DNA of 6,430 nucleotides from Betaproteobacteria bacterium HGW-Betaproteobacteria-2 (GTDB taxonomy: Bacteria > Pseudomonadota > Gammaproteobacteria > Burkholderiales > Methylophilaceae), in the NCBI GenBank assembly GCA_002842255.1, contig PHCM01000090.1:1-6430 (forward strand). Direction: 5' to 3'. Under the pieces are notes generated by a model. It was not told where the DNA came from and did not search any database. It saw only the letters and a program-made list of their open reading frames with translations. Positions 1-6,275 of the stretch are shown here, one piece after another. How positions within the stretch are numbered: the stretch's first letter is position 1; every line of letters starts with the position of its first letter. The position numbers were made by a program, and so were the translations under genes.

Positions 1-82
1 CCACCGGTTCGACATTCTTGATGGCAAAGCCGAGCAGCAGCAGGCACAAGATGACAAGCAGAATGGCAAGGAAATATCTCAT
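1..82 (-). CDS. lapA: LapA-family inner-membrane protein, N-terminal fragment (cut by window edge)
   Basis: Only the first 27 codons are inside the window. They read MRYFLAILLVILCLLLLGFA followed by IKNVEPV: one hydrophobic segment (about residues 4-20), then a short polar stretch. This matches the start of LapA (DUF1049) proteins, small two-helix inner-membrane proteins that work with LapB/YciM in controlling lipopolysaccharide synthesis. Family assignment rests on this short N-terminus plus position: lapA (often followed by lapB) commonly lies after ihfB in betaproteobacteria. The ATG is at 82. The only Shine-Dalgarno-like sequence is AGGT about 11 nt upstream, which is weak. A strong terminator separates the gene from ihfB, so it probably has its own promoter, but I could not identify a convincing one in 83-139. 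Confidence 0.72.
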   Translation of the reverse strand, partial: MRYFLAILLVILCLLLLGFAIKNVEPV

Positions 83-139
83 GGCGCTATTTTACCTAAC
101 CCGGATGTAACTCCCTAATACAGGTTGAAAATGCAGGGC

Positions 140-181
140 AAAAAAAACGGCAGAGGCTCAATCTTGATTGAAGCTCTGCCG
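140..181 (-). terminator. Intrinsic terminator after ihfB
   Basis: In minus-strand RNA, CGGCAGAG (181-174) pairs perfectly with CTCTGCCG (155-148). Above this 8-bp GC-rich base a bulged upper stem (for example 170-167 with 162-159) closes on a small loop. An uninterrupted run of eight U (147-140) follows the stem directly. This is a textbook Rho-independent terminator, starting 38 nt after the ihfB stop. It should end the rpsA-ihfB transcript before lapA. Read the other way, the plus strand has no T tract after the stem, so the direction is clear. Confidence 0.93.
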
Positions 182-218
182 CTTGTTGAACTATATGAAT
201 AGCTCTATCAGTTAAAGA

Positions 219-503
219 CTACTCGGCTAAATCCACACGCTCACGCAACTCCTTGCCTGCCTTGAAGTGCGGTACGTACTTTTCGGGTACTTGCACCTTG
301 GTGCCGGTTTTCGGGTTGCGACCGAGACGTGGCGGACGGTAATTCAGACTGAAACTACCGAAACCACGAATCTCAATGCGCTCACCAGCGGCAAGCTTGT
401 CCGACATGGAGTCAAGGATGGCTTTGACAGAAAGTTCTGCATCCTTGACCACCAGCTGCGGAAAGCGCGCTGCCAAGTTGGCAATCAGCTCTGATTTTGT
501 CAT
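219..503 (-). CDS. ihfB: Integration host factor subunit beta
   Basis: This 94-residue protein has the exact length of E. coli IhfB and the same opening (MTKSELI), so the start is secure. IHF is a heterodimer with IhfA. It bends DNA sharply at specific sites and acts in nucleoid structure, recombination, replication initiation and sigma-54 promoter activation. The HU/IHF fold is visible: helical N-terminal half, [12 protein letters not shown] at 40-51, and the DNA-gripping arm with GRNPKTG at 61-67, whose Pro64 is the residue expected to intercalate into DNA. Glu44 and Arg46, linked to sequence-specific contact in IHF-beta rather than HU, are present, which separates it from a generic HU. The gene starts 12 bp after the rpsA stop. 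An AAGG overlapping the rpsA stop codon (517-514) is the ribosome binding site, so the two are co-transcribed and possibly coupled. The stop is TAG. Confidence 0.97.
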   Translation of the reverse strand: MTKSELIANLAARFPQLVVKDAELSVKAILDSMSDKLAAGERIEIRGFGSFSLNYRPPRLGRNPKTGTKVQVPEKYVPHFKAGKELRERVDLAE

Positions 504-515
504 GGCTTGATTGCC

Positions 516-2228
516 TTATTCTTTGTTTTTGCCGTCAAGTTTAGCCTTCAACAGGGCGCCCAGACTGGTGGTGCCTGCGTTGCCGGAGTCAGCATCGAAC
601 TTCTGAGCTGCATCGGCGGCTTCCGGTTGATCCTTGGCCTTGATGGACAAGCCGATGGTGCGGTTCTTGCGATCGACGTTGATGATACGTGCTTCGATCT
701 CTTGACCTTCCTTCAGTACGGCAGCAACGTCAGTGACCTTCTCCTTGGAGATGTCGGATGCGCGCAGGTAGCCTTCGACTTCGTCATCCAGCGCAATCAC
801 TGCACCCTTGTCATCGATGCTCTTGACGGTACCGGTAACGATAGCGCCCTTGTCATTGATGGCGGTGTAAGCATTGAACGGATCACTGTCCATTTGCTTG
901 ACGCCGAGGGAGATACGTTCTTTCTCGACATCGATGGCCAGAACAACAGCAGAAACTTCGTCACCCTTCTTGAAGTTGCGGATGGCTTCTTCGCCGGTCT
1001 GGTTCCATGACAGGTCAGACAGGTGGATCAGGCCGTCGATACCGCCAGGCAAGCCGATGAACACACCGAAATCGGTGATGGACTTGATTTGGCCGGTGAC
1101 CTTGTCACCCTTCTTGTGGGTAGCTTCAAACTCATCCCAAGGGTTGGCCTGGCATTGCTTCATGCCGAGGGACAGACGACGACGGTCTTCGTCGATTTCC
1201 AGAATCATGACTTCGACTTCGTCGCCCAGTTGAGCGATCTTGGCCGGATGTACGTTCTTGTTGGTCCAGTCCATTTCGGAAACGTGTACCAGACCTTCGA
1301 TGCCCGGTTCGATTTCAACGAATGCACCGTAGTCGGTCAGGTTGGTGACCTTGCCGAACAGGCGGGTGCCTACTGGGTAACGGCGGCTCAGAGCAACCCA
1401 TGGGTCGTCGCCCAGTTGCTTGATGCCGAGGGAAACGCGGTTCTTCTCTTGATCGAACTTGAGGATCTTGGCTTCGACTTCTTCACCAACGGTCAGCACT
1501 TCTGATGGGTGCTTGACGCGGCGCCATGCCAGGTCGGTGATGTGCAGCAGGCCGTCGATACCGCCCAGGTCAACGAATGCACCGTAGTCGGTGATGTTCT
1601 TGACGATGCCCTTGACCACTGCGCCTTCTTTCAGTGAATCCAGCAGTGCTTCGCGGTCGGCGCCCATGGTTTCTTCCAGGACTGCGCGACGGGAAACGAC
1701 GACGTTGTTGCGCTTGCGGTCAAGCTTGATAACCTTGAAATCCCATTCCTTGTTTTCGAATGGGGTGGTGTCCTTGACTGGACGCATATCAACCAGGGAA
1801 CCTGGCAGGAATGCGCGGATGCCATTGACCATAACGGTCAGGCCACCCTTGACGCGGCCGCTGATCAGGCCCTTGATGATGCGGGCTTCGTTCATGGCTT
1901 CTTCCAGATCGAGCCATGCTTGCATCTTCTTCGCTTTGTCGCGAGAAAGTACGGTGGAACCGTAACCATCTTCCAGTTTTTCGATAGCGACTTTAACAAA
2001 GTCGCCGACATTGACTTCGATATTGCCTTGGTCGTCACGGAATTCAGCGGCGTTGATCACGCTTTCGGACTTCAGGCCTGCATTGACGATAACGAAATCG
2101 GAGTCTACGGAAATAACTTCAGCGGTGATCACTTCACCGGAGCGCATTTCCTGGCGAGCAAGGCTCTCCTCGAATAATGCTGCGAAGCTTTCCATAGAGG
2201 AAGATGGGTTTGTGGAAACGTTAGCCAT
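516..2228 (-). CDS. rpsA: 30S ribosomal protein S1
   Basis: The protein has 570 residues, slightly longer than the 557 of E. coli. S1 binds mRNA on the small subunit, helps unfold structured leaders and allows translation of messages with weak Shine-Dalgarno sequences. Six S1 (OB-fold) repeats can be followed at roughly 31-97, 115-181, 202-270, 287-357, 374-444 and 461-530. The first two are the divergent ribosome-docking repeats; repeats 3-5 carry the typical TDYGAFV / TDFGVFI and SLG(I/M)K signatures. The tail ends [16 protein letters not shown]. The ATG at 2228 is preceded by AGGT with 9-nt spacing. Met12 (2195) aligns with the E. coli start ([12 protein letters not shown]) but has no purine-rich site before it, so I prefer the longer form; such short extensions seem usual in this group. 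The gene has its own promoter and structured leader and is co-transcribed with ihfB. Confidence 0.98.
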   Translation of the reverse strand: MANVSTNPSSSMESFAALFEESLARQEMRSGEVITAEVISVDSDFVIVNAGLKSESVINAAEFRDDQGNIEVNVGDFVKVAIEKLEDGYGSTVLSRDKAKKMQAWLDLEEAMNEARIIKGLISGRVKGGLTVMVNGIRAFLPGSLVDMRPVKDTTPFENKEWDFKVIKLDRKRNNVVVSRRAVLEETMGADREALLDSLKEGAVVKGIVKNITDYGAFVDLGGIDGLLHITDLAWRRVKHPSEVLTVGEEVEAKILKFDQEKNRVSLGIKQLGDDPWVALSRRYPVGTRLFGKVTNLTDYGAFVEIEPGIEGLVHVSEMDWTNKNVHPAKIAQLGDEVEVMILEIDEDRRRLSLGMKQCQANPWDEFEATHKKGDKVTGQIKSITDFGVFIGLPGGIDGLIHLSDLSWNQTGEEAIRNFKKGDEVSAVVLAIDVEKERISLGVKQMDSDPFNAYTAINDKGAIVTGTVKSIDDKGAVIALDDEVEGYLRASDISKEKVTDVAAVLKEGQEIEARIINVDRKNRTIGLSIKAKDQPEAADAAQKFDADSGNAGTTSLGALLKAKLDGKNKE

Positions 2229-2237
2229 TAAAAAAAT

Positions 2238-2241
2238 ACCT
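2238..2241 (-). promoter_or_regulatory. rpsA Shine-Dalgarno site in an AU-rich initiation region
   Basis: AGGT lies 9 nt before the ATG at 2228, separated from it by an almost pure A/T run. It is a weak site for such a highly expressed gene. A much better match, AGGTGG (2256-2251), lies 22 nt upstream of the ATG with no usable start codon behind it, and most of it is inside the hairpin at 2250-2265. A weak proximal site plus AU-rich spacer after hairpins resembles the logic of the E. coli rpsA initiation region, where S1 itself recognises the leader. Confidence 0.6.
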
Positions 2242-2249
2242 AGTAGTAT

Positions 2250-2265
2250 CCCACCTGGCGGCGGG
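2250..2265 (-). promoter_or_regulatory. GC-rich hairpin in rpsA leader
   Basis: In minus-strand RNA, CCCGCC (2265-2260) pairs with GGUGGG (2255-2250), giving five GC pairs and one GU around the 4-nt loop GCCA. It has no U tract, so it is not a terminator. It folds up an AGGTGG Shine-Dalgarno-like sequence 22 nt from the start codon. It is probably part of the rpsA translational control region; that role is inferred from position. Confidence 0.5.
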
Positions 2266-2272
2266 TAAAGTT

Positions 2273-2303
2273 AAAAAAGCCATAAACCTCGGGGGTTCAC
2301 GGC
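2273..2303 (-). terminator. Terminator-like hairpin between cmk and rpsA (cmk terminator or rpsA attenuator)
   Basis: In minus-strand RNA, 2303-2294 (GCCGUGAACC) pairs with 2288-2279 (GGUUUAUGGC) over ten contiguous pairs, two of them GU, closing on the 5-nt loop CCCGA. Six U (2278-2273) follow immediately. The two GU pairs would be mismatches in RNA from the other strand, so the structure is directional. It starts 60 nt after the cmk stop and 45 nt before the rpsA ATG. It may end the tyrA-aroA-cmk transcript. However, the best promoter for rpsA lies upstream of it (2317-2344), so rpsA transcripts from there must pass through it, as at an attenuator. Confidence 0.72.
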
Positions 2304-2316
2304 ACCATAAAAATGA

Positions 2317-2344
2317 ATTCTAACACGTTGATGTTGTTATACAA
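2317..2344 (-). promoter_or_regulatory. Candidate sigma-70 promoter for rpsA-ihfB
   Basis: Minus-strand TGTTAGAAT (2325-2317) is an extended -10 (TG-n-TAGAAT, 5/6 to TATAAT). TTGTAT (2344-2339) is a partial -35 match with a 16-nt spacer. The predicted transcript starts near 2310, giving a leader of about 80 nt that contains both hairpins. The -35 overlaps the loop and right arm of the palindrome at 2330-2355. I found no better promoter between the hairpin and the ATG. This is a by-eye match only. Confidence 0.45.
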
Positions 2345-2355
2345 ATAACAACATC
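2330..2355. repeat. Perfect AT-rich palindrome (11-bp arms, 4-bp centre) at the rpsA promoter
   Basis: On the plus strand, GATGTTGTTAT (2330-2340) and ATAACAACATC (2345-2355) are exact reverse complements around ACAA. It begins 8 bp after the cmk stop. No T tract follows on the minus strand, so it is not a classical terminator. It could be a 3'-end stabilising hairpin for cmk mRNA or a dyad operator, since it overlaps the proposed rpsA -35 element. Confidence 0.85.
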
Positions 2356-2362
2356 GCATTCC

Positions 2363-3103
2363 CTAGCGAATTTGCTCGCCGGCGGCCTCAAGAACGAAGC
2401 GGACGGCTTCTTCGATAGTCAGCTGGCTGGTTTCCAGCAGCTGTGCATCTTTGCATTGTTGCAAGGGGGCGGCGGAGCGTTGACTGTCTCTGGCGTCACG
2501 GTGCTGCAAATCATGCAGAATGTCGAGCAGGTTAGCATGCTTTCCTTTTTGCATCAACTGCTTATATCTGCGTTCCGCCCTTGTTTCGGCACTGGCGGTC
2601 AGGAATATTTTGGTCTTCGCATCGGGGAAAACCACGGTGGCCATATCCCGTCCATCGGCTACCAGCCCGGGCGCGCGGCGGAAACTGTGCTGCAGATCCA
2701 GCAGCGCGGCCCTGAGTTCCGGATGAACCGCGACTTCCGACGCGCCCTTGCCCATTTCTTCCGAGCGTACTGCGTCGCTGACATCCGTGCCGTTCAAAAG
2801 AATCTGTTCGTCCTCGAAGCGGATATCCAGCGTTGCCGCCATCGCAGCCAGCGCTTTGGCGTCCTGCCAGGAAATTTCGCGGCTTTTTGCGGCCAGCGCG
2901 ACTACGCGATAAAGCGCGCCTGAATCCAGATAATGGTAACCCAGAGCCTTGGCGACGCGCTGCGCGACAGTTCCCTTGCCGGAGGCGGAAGGGCCGTCGA
3001 TGGCGATGACGGGAACCAGAGAAGGGTTAAGGGTTAAGGGTGAAGGGTGGGCTTGTGAAAGGTTTTCCCCTTCTCCAGCCATTGTGTTTGATCGATCAGT
3101 CAT
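2363..3103 (-). CDS. cmk: Cytidylate kinase with an unusual repeat-encoded N-terminal extension
   Basis: Transfers phosphate from ATP to CMP/dCMP in the cytosol, recycling pyrimidine nucleotides. The 246 residues compare with about 220-227 in typical Cmk. Signatures: P-loop GPSASGKGT at 37-45, LDSGALYR at 59-66, CMP-binding DGRDM at 150-154 and the lid [13 protein letters not shown] at 202-214. The catalytic core looks complete. Family members usually begin a few residues before the P-loop strand (here VPVIAIDGP from residue 30), so about 20-25 residues are extra. Much of this stretch is translated from a 7-bp tandem array at 3022-3049. Only Met1 (3103) and Met8 (3082) can start this frame before the core; neither has a clear Shine-Dalgarno. 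Met1 overlaps the aroA stop by 8 nt (ATGACTGA), so translational coupling is likely. The stop is TAG at 2363. Confidence 0.95.
   Translation of the reverse strand: MTDRSNTMAGEGENLSQAHPSPLTLNPSLVPVIAIDGPSASGKGTVAQRVAKALGYHYLDSGALYRVVALAAKSREISWQDAKALAAMAATLDIRFEDEQILLNGTDVSDAVRSEEMGKGASEVAVHPELRAALLDLQHSFRRAPGLVADGRDMATVVFPDAKTKIFLTASAETRAERRYKQLMQKGKHANLLDILHDLQHRDARDSQRSAAPLQQCKDAQLLETSQLTIEEAVRFVLEAAGEQIR
3022..3049. repeat. Heptanucleotide tandem repeat (4 units) inside the 5' end of cmk
   Basis: Plus-strand units are AAGGGTT (3022-3028), AAGGGTT (3029-3035), AAGGGTG (3036-3042) and AAGGGTG (3043-3049), followed by the degenerate GGCTTGTGAAAGG. Read from the minus strand they encode roughly [10 protein letters not shown] in Cmk. 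With a fifth GGG at 3049-3051, the segment 3024-3051 fits the G-quadruplex rule (G3, loops of 4, 4, 4 and 1). The G-rich strand is the template strand of cmk. The block is bracketed by an 8-bp inverted repeat, GAGAAGGG at 3019-3026 and CCCTTCTC at 3068-3075. Because 7 is not a multiple of 3, gain or loss of one unit would shift the cmk frame. Confidence 0.9.
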
Positions 3104-4394
3104 GAGTAATCGTCGCGAAGCGTTCGAAATAGTCCGGGAAGGTCTTGGCTACGCATTCTGGTTCGTTGATGGTGATCGGCGCATTGCCGAGAGAGACCAG
3201 CGAGAAGCACATCGCCATGCGGTGGTCGTCATAGGTGTCGATGGCAGCATCCGCTATCAGTGTTTCCGGTGGTGTGATTACCAGATAATCTGCGCCTTCC
3301 TCGACGATGGCACCGACCTTGCGCAGTTCCGTGGCCATGGCGCTGAGACGGTCAGTCTCCTTCACGCGCCAGCTGGCGATATTGCGCAGCCGGCTTGGGC
3401 CGTCGGCGAACAATGCAGCGGTCGCCAGTGTCATGGCGGCATCGGGGATATGGTTGCAGTCCAGGTCGATGGCTTTCAGTTTGCCGGCAGGCGCGCTGGC
3501 TTCTATCCAGTTGTCGCCGTAAGTAATCCTTGCGCCCATCAGTTCCAATGCTTCGCAGAAGCGGACATCGCCCTGAATGCTGTTTTTGCCGATGCCGTAA
3601 ACCCGCACCGGGCCTTTGCCGATGGCGCCGGCAGCAAGGAAATAGGAGGCGGAAGACGCGTCACCCTCGACGTGGATGTCGCCCGGACTCTGGTAAACAC
3701 TGTTGGCCGGTATGCTGAAACGCTGCCAGCCATCCCTTTGCACGCTGATGCCGAAACGCTGCATCAGGTTGAGCGTAATCTCGATATACGGCTTGGAGAT
3801 CAGTTCGCCGACGACTTCGATCTGTGCGGCTTTGCCGGTCAGCGGCAGCGCCATGAGCAGGGCGGTGAGGAACTGGCTGGAAACGTCGCCGCGTATGCGT
3901 ATTGCCTGGCTGACATCGATTGTGGCGGGTGAGATCTTCAACGGCGGATAGCCGTCATTGCCCAGATATTCGATATTGGCACCGGCCTGGCGTAGCGCGT
4001 CGACCAGGTCGCCGATGGGGCGCTCGTGCATGCGCGGCACGCCGGACAATTTGTAGTCGCCGCCCACTAGCGCCAGTGCGGCAGTCAGTGGGCGGATGGC
4101 GGTGCCTGCGTTACCCATGAACAGATCGGCCTGACGGTTGGGGATTTCTCCGGCGGTACCTTTGACTCGCCAGTCGTGCTCAGCCGTCTGTTCAAGCGTG
4201 ACGCCCAGCAGTTTCAAGGCATCCAGCATGCGATCGACGTCATCGGACGACAGCAGGGCGTGAATGTTGGTTGTTCCTTCGGCCAGTGCCGCCAGCAGCA
4301 GTGTGCGGTTGGAAATGCTTTTGGAGCCGGGGAGTGTGATTTCGCCTGCCGCACGGCTCATGGGCCTGAGTTTGAGAGTCTGCATCCGGGTCAT
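3096..4394 (-). CDS. aroA: 3-phosphoshikimate 1-carboxyvinyltransferase (EPSP synthase)
   Basis: Sixth step of the shikimate pathway: joins phosphoenolpyruvate to shikimate 3-phosphate, giving EPSP for chorismate. The 432 residues carry all expected signatures: [10 protein letters not shown] at 21-30 (Lys25 contacts substrate), [13 protein letters not shown] at 91-103, [10 protein letters not shown] at 243-252, Asp318 and RVKETDRL at 343-350 with Glu346 (equivalent to the E. coli Asp313/Glu341 pair), and YDDHRMAM at 388-395. The GNAGTAxRP loop is the ordinary class I, glyphosate-sensitive type. The ATG at 4394 overlaps the tyrA stop as ATGA, the usual coupled arrangement. Met4 (4385) aligns exactly with the E. 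coli start ([11 protein letters not shown] versus MESLTLQPIAR) and has an AGG about 10 nt upstream, so translation may begin there. The 3' end overlaps cmk by 8 nt. Confidence 0.98.
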   Translation of the reverse strand: MTRMQTLKLRPMSRAAGEITLPGSKSISNRTLLLAALAEGTTNIHALLSSDDVDRMLDALKLLGVTLEQTAEHDWRVKGTAGEIPNRQADLFMGNAGTAIRPLTAALALVGGDYKLSGVPRMHERPIGDLVDALRQAGANIEYLGNDGYPPLKISPATIDVSQAIRIRGDVSSQFLTALLMALPLTGKAAQIEVVGELISKPYIEITLNLMQRFGISVQRDGWQRFSIPANSVYQSPGDIHVEGDASSASYFLAAGAIGKGPVRVYGIGKNSIQGDVRFCEALELMGARITYGDNWIEASAPAGKLKAIDLDCNHIPDAAMTLATAALFADGPSRLRNIASWRVKETDRLSAMATELRKVGAIVEEGADYLVITPPETLIADAAIDTYDDHRMAMCFSLVSLGNAPITINEPECVAKTFPDYFERFATITHD

Positions 4395-5287
4395 GCCTGA
4401 CGAGGTTTGTTTGTCGGGATTGCGCCCCAGGCGTTGCGCTTCTGGCTGGCGTTTTCGAACATGTCGCGCAGACCCTGTGCATCGCGCTGCTCGAGCAGGT
4501 CGCGCAGCTTATGCAGGGATGCTTGATAGGCGTCGATCTCCGAGAGCAGGGCTTCACGATTGGCCAGGCTGATGTCGCGCCACATTTCGGGAGAGCTGCC
4601 GGCGATCCTGCTGAAATCCCTGAAGCCGCCCGCCGCGAAGGCAAACAGTTCTTCAGCGTTCGGTCGTGAGGCGAGGTCATCGACCAGGGCGAACGCCAGC
4701 AGATGCGGCAAATGGCTGACTGCGGCAAAGATCTGGTCGTGATGGCCGGCTGACATTTCGGTGACTCGGGCACCGGCTTGCTTCCACATTTCACTGACCT
4801 TGCGGCTGGATTCCGGGGCGGTTTTTGCCGTTGGCGTCAGCACGATATTCTTGCCGTCGAACAGGTCTGCCCGTGCTGCCGTGACGCCGCTTTTTTCGGC
4901 ACCGGCAATCGGATGTCCAGGAACGAACTGGGTAAACTGGTCGCCGAGGATGGCGGCAGCATAGTCGATGACATCGGATTTGGTGCTGCCGACATCGGTA
5001 ATCACGGTGTTCGGACCGAGGTGGGGCGCAATGGACTTGAGGATGTTGGGCGTCTGGGCAACGGGTGCGGCGATGATGATGATATCGGCATCCTGCATGG
5101 CCAACTCGGCCGGCGGATTCATTTCGTCGATGACGCCGAGATCGATGGCGGTTTGCAGACTGTCAGCATTGCGGTCGATGCCGACGATATGCAGATGCTG
5201 AATGTTGCGCCTGAGTGCGAGGGCCAGTGAGCCGCCGATCAGGCCAACGCCGAAAATAACCAGTTTTTTCAAACCCGAGGAATTCAA
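4391..5287 (-). CDS. tyrA: Prephenate (possibly cyclohexadienyl) dehydrogenase
   Basis: Oxidative decarboxylation of prephenate to 4-hydroxyphenylpyruvate in tyrosine synthesis; some members also take arogenate. Numbered from the chosen start (298 residues): Rossmann loop GVGLIGGS at 13-20, Asp38 ending the second strand (suggesting NAD preference), DVGSTKSD at 98-105, [12 protein letters not shown] at 123-134 with the conserved His125, and [14 protein letters not shown] at 182-195. It is a single-domain TyrA with no fused chorismate mutase and no ACT domain. There is no ATG start. In-frame TTG codons lie at 5308, 5287 and 5272. I chose 5287 because AGGT (5300-5297) sits 9 nt upstream, whereas a promoter -10 at 5315-5320 would place the transcript start at about 5308. 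The gene overlaps aroA by 4 nt. pheA and hisC, frequent upstream partners in related genomes, are not here. Confidence 0.94.
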   Translation of the reverse strand: MNSSGLKKLVIFGVGLIGGSLALALRRNIQHLHIVGIDRNADSLQTAIDLGVIDEMNPPAELAMQDADIIIIAAPVAQTPNILKSIAPHLGPNTVITDVGSTKSDVIDYAAAILGDQFTQFVPGHPIAGAEKSGVTAARADLFDGKNIVLTPTAKTAPESSRKVSEMWKQAGARVTEMSAGHHDQIFAAVSHLPHLLAFALVDDLASRPNAEELFAFAAGGFRDFSRIAGSSPEMWRDISLANREALLSEIDAYQASLHKLRDLLEQRDAQGLRDMFENASQKRNAWGAIPTNKPRQA

Positions 5288-5314
5288 ACCTGAGGAACCT
5301 GTGATCAAAAGGCG

Positions 5315-5323
5315 ATTGTATCA
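5315..5323 (-). promoter_or_regulatory. Candidate extended -10 promoter for tyrA-aroA-cmk
   Basis: Minus-strand TGATACAAT (5323-5315) matches TG-n-TATAAT with one base different in the hexamer. The -35 region (about TCAATC at 17 bp) is poor, as is common for extended -10 promoters. The predicted transcript starts near 5308, about 20 nt before the preferred TTG start. The site lies downstream of the bpt terminator, as expected for a new transcription unit. By-eye match only. Confidence 0.5.
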
Positions 5324-5380
5324 CGCAGATATGGCTGGATTGATGCCTGAGTCACAACAGGATATGGGCGGCGCAGATGC

Positions 5381-5428
5381 AAAAACGGCGCTTCAATGCA
5401 GAATATTGTCCACATCAAAACGCCGCTT
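5381..5428 (-). terminator. Intrinsic terminator after bpt
   Basis: In minus-strand RNA, CGGCGUUUUGAUG (5425-5413) pairs without interruption with CAUUGAAGCGCCG (5398-5386), including three GU pairs. The stem can extend by four more pairs towards a CAAUAU loop. Five U (5385-5381) follow the CGCCG arm. The GU pairs would be mismatches in RNA from the plus strand, fixing the direction. It starts about 60 nt after the bpt stop and isolates aat-bpt from tyrA. The 5429-5486 stretch shows nothing else. Confidence 0.88.
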
Positions 5429-5486
5429 GCAGGGAGATGACGGTGAATAGATTCTTATCTGTTCACTTGGTTCAAAATCGCTGCAA

Positions 5487-6224
5487 CTATTTTTGATGCA
5501 AGTCCTCGATCGGTCTCCATTCGCCGTCCTTCAATGCCTCCAGCGGAGCAAAGTTCTGCTTGTAAGCCATTTTCCGGCTTTCGCTGATCCAGTAGCCGAG
5601 GTAGAGGTAGGGTTTTTCCAGCTGTAGCGCCCAGTTCACCAGCCAGAGGATGCTGTAGGTGCCATAACTGCTGTTGGTATCGGCCGCATCATAAAAGGTA
5701 TAGACCGCGGAAATGCCGTCAGTCACGATATCCACGACGCTGACCATTTTCAGCATGCCATCCAGCCGGAACTCGACCAGCATGGTCTCCACGTTGCTCT
5801 GCACGAGAAAATTGCGATATTGCTCGACCGTATCCTGTTCTGCGTTGTCCTCGCTATGCCGGGCAAGTTGGTAGGCCTGGTAGAGCTTGAAATGTTCTTC
5901 ACTGTAGCCCACCGGCATGATGGTTGCGCTCAGGTTCCGGTGCTGTTTTTCGGCGCGCCGCTGATTGCGGCTGGCAGTGAATTCGGCGACGGGAATGCGC
6001 ACCGGGATGCAGGCGCTGCAATTTTCGCAATGGGGACGGTAGGCGAATTTTCCGCTACGTCTGAAACCCAGCTGAATCAACCCGCTGTATGTCCGGGCAT
6101 CGATCAGGTGATGCGGCGCGGCGATCAGCGACTGTGCCAGCCGGCCATGGATGTAGCCGCAGCTGTAGGGTGCTGTGACATAAAACTGGATTTTTTGCAG
6201 TGCCGCGTCGTTGGGTAGGGTCAT
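5487..6224 (-). CDS. bpt: Aspartate/glutamate leucyltransferase (bacterial ATE homologue)
   Basis: Bpt uses leucyl-tRNA to add leucine to proteins with N-terminal Asp or Glu, marking them for ClpS/ClpAP degradation. Such genes are often annotated as arginyl-tRNA-protein transferase (ate). The 245-residue length is typical of the bacterial form. The ATE N-domain shows APYSCGYIHGRLAQS at 18-32 with conserved Cys22, and the cysteine cluster YRPHCENCSAC at 62-72 (Cys66, 69, 72). The C-domain shows VVDIVTDGISAVYTFYD near 163-179 and YLYLGYWISESRKMAYK at 206-222. No key residue is missing. The ATG at 6224 has a good AGGA site (6233-6230) with 5-nt spacing. It follows aat by 51 bp, probably in one operon, so both bacterial N-degron transferases are made together. 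The stop is TAG. Confidence 0.95.
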   Translation of the reverse strand: MTLPNDAALQKIQFYVTAPYSCGYIHGRLAQSLIAAPHHLIDARTYSGLIQLGFRRSGKFAYRPHCENCSACIPVRIPVAEFTASRNQRRAEKQHRNLSATIMPVGYSEEHFKLYQAYQLARHSEDNAEQDTVEQYRNFLVQSNVETMLVEFRLDGMLKMVSVVDIVTDGISAVYTFYDAADTNSSYGTYSILWLVNWALQLEKPYLYLGYWISESRKMAYKQNFAPLEALKDGEWRPIEDLHQK

Positions 6225-6275
6225 GACAGTCCTGCTTTTACTGTTCCCGTATTGCGCATGTATCAGCGATGATGT

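Noticed and set aside
83..139. Promoter for lapA
   Set aside because: Candidates such as TATTAG or TAAAAT lack an acceptable -35 or lie too close to the ATG. One is expected after the terminator, but none can be supported by eye.
507..1505. Plus-strand open frames opposite rpsA
   Set aside because: They are fragmented and overlapping, and they are explained by rpsA codon usage; the translations look like antisense of S1 repeats.
2233..2269. A second rpsA promoter downstream of the terminator-like hairpin (TTTACC with TACTAC or TACTAG)
   Set aside because: The spacing (15 or 18) and hexamer matches are poor, and the start site would fall almost on the Shine-Dalgarno. It cannot be excluded without start-site mapping.
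3022..3049. CRISPR array or transposon end
   Set aside because: Units are 7 bp with no spacers, and there is no transposase, long terminal repeat or target-site duplication. It is a simple tandem repeat.
2949..3932. Long plus-strand open frame (327 codons) opposite aroA and the start of cmk
   Set aside because: It is wholly antisense to two strongly supported genes, resembles no family I know and has no clear ribosome binding site. It looks like a shadow of the coding bias on the other strand.
4240..4794. Minus-strand open frame of 184 codons across the tyrA-aroA junction
   Set aside because: It runs in another frame through conserved parts of both TyrA and AroA. Its translation is low-complexity and not family-like.
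6225..6246. ACAGT...ACTGT inverted repeat flanking the bpt Shine-Dalgarno
   Set aside because: Five base pairs with a 9-nt loop is easily found by chance and would form a weak hairpin.
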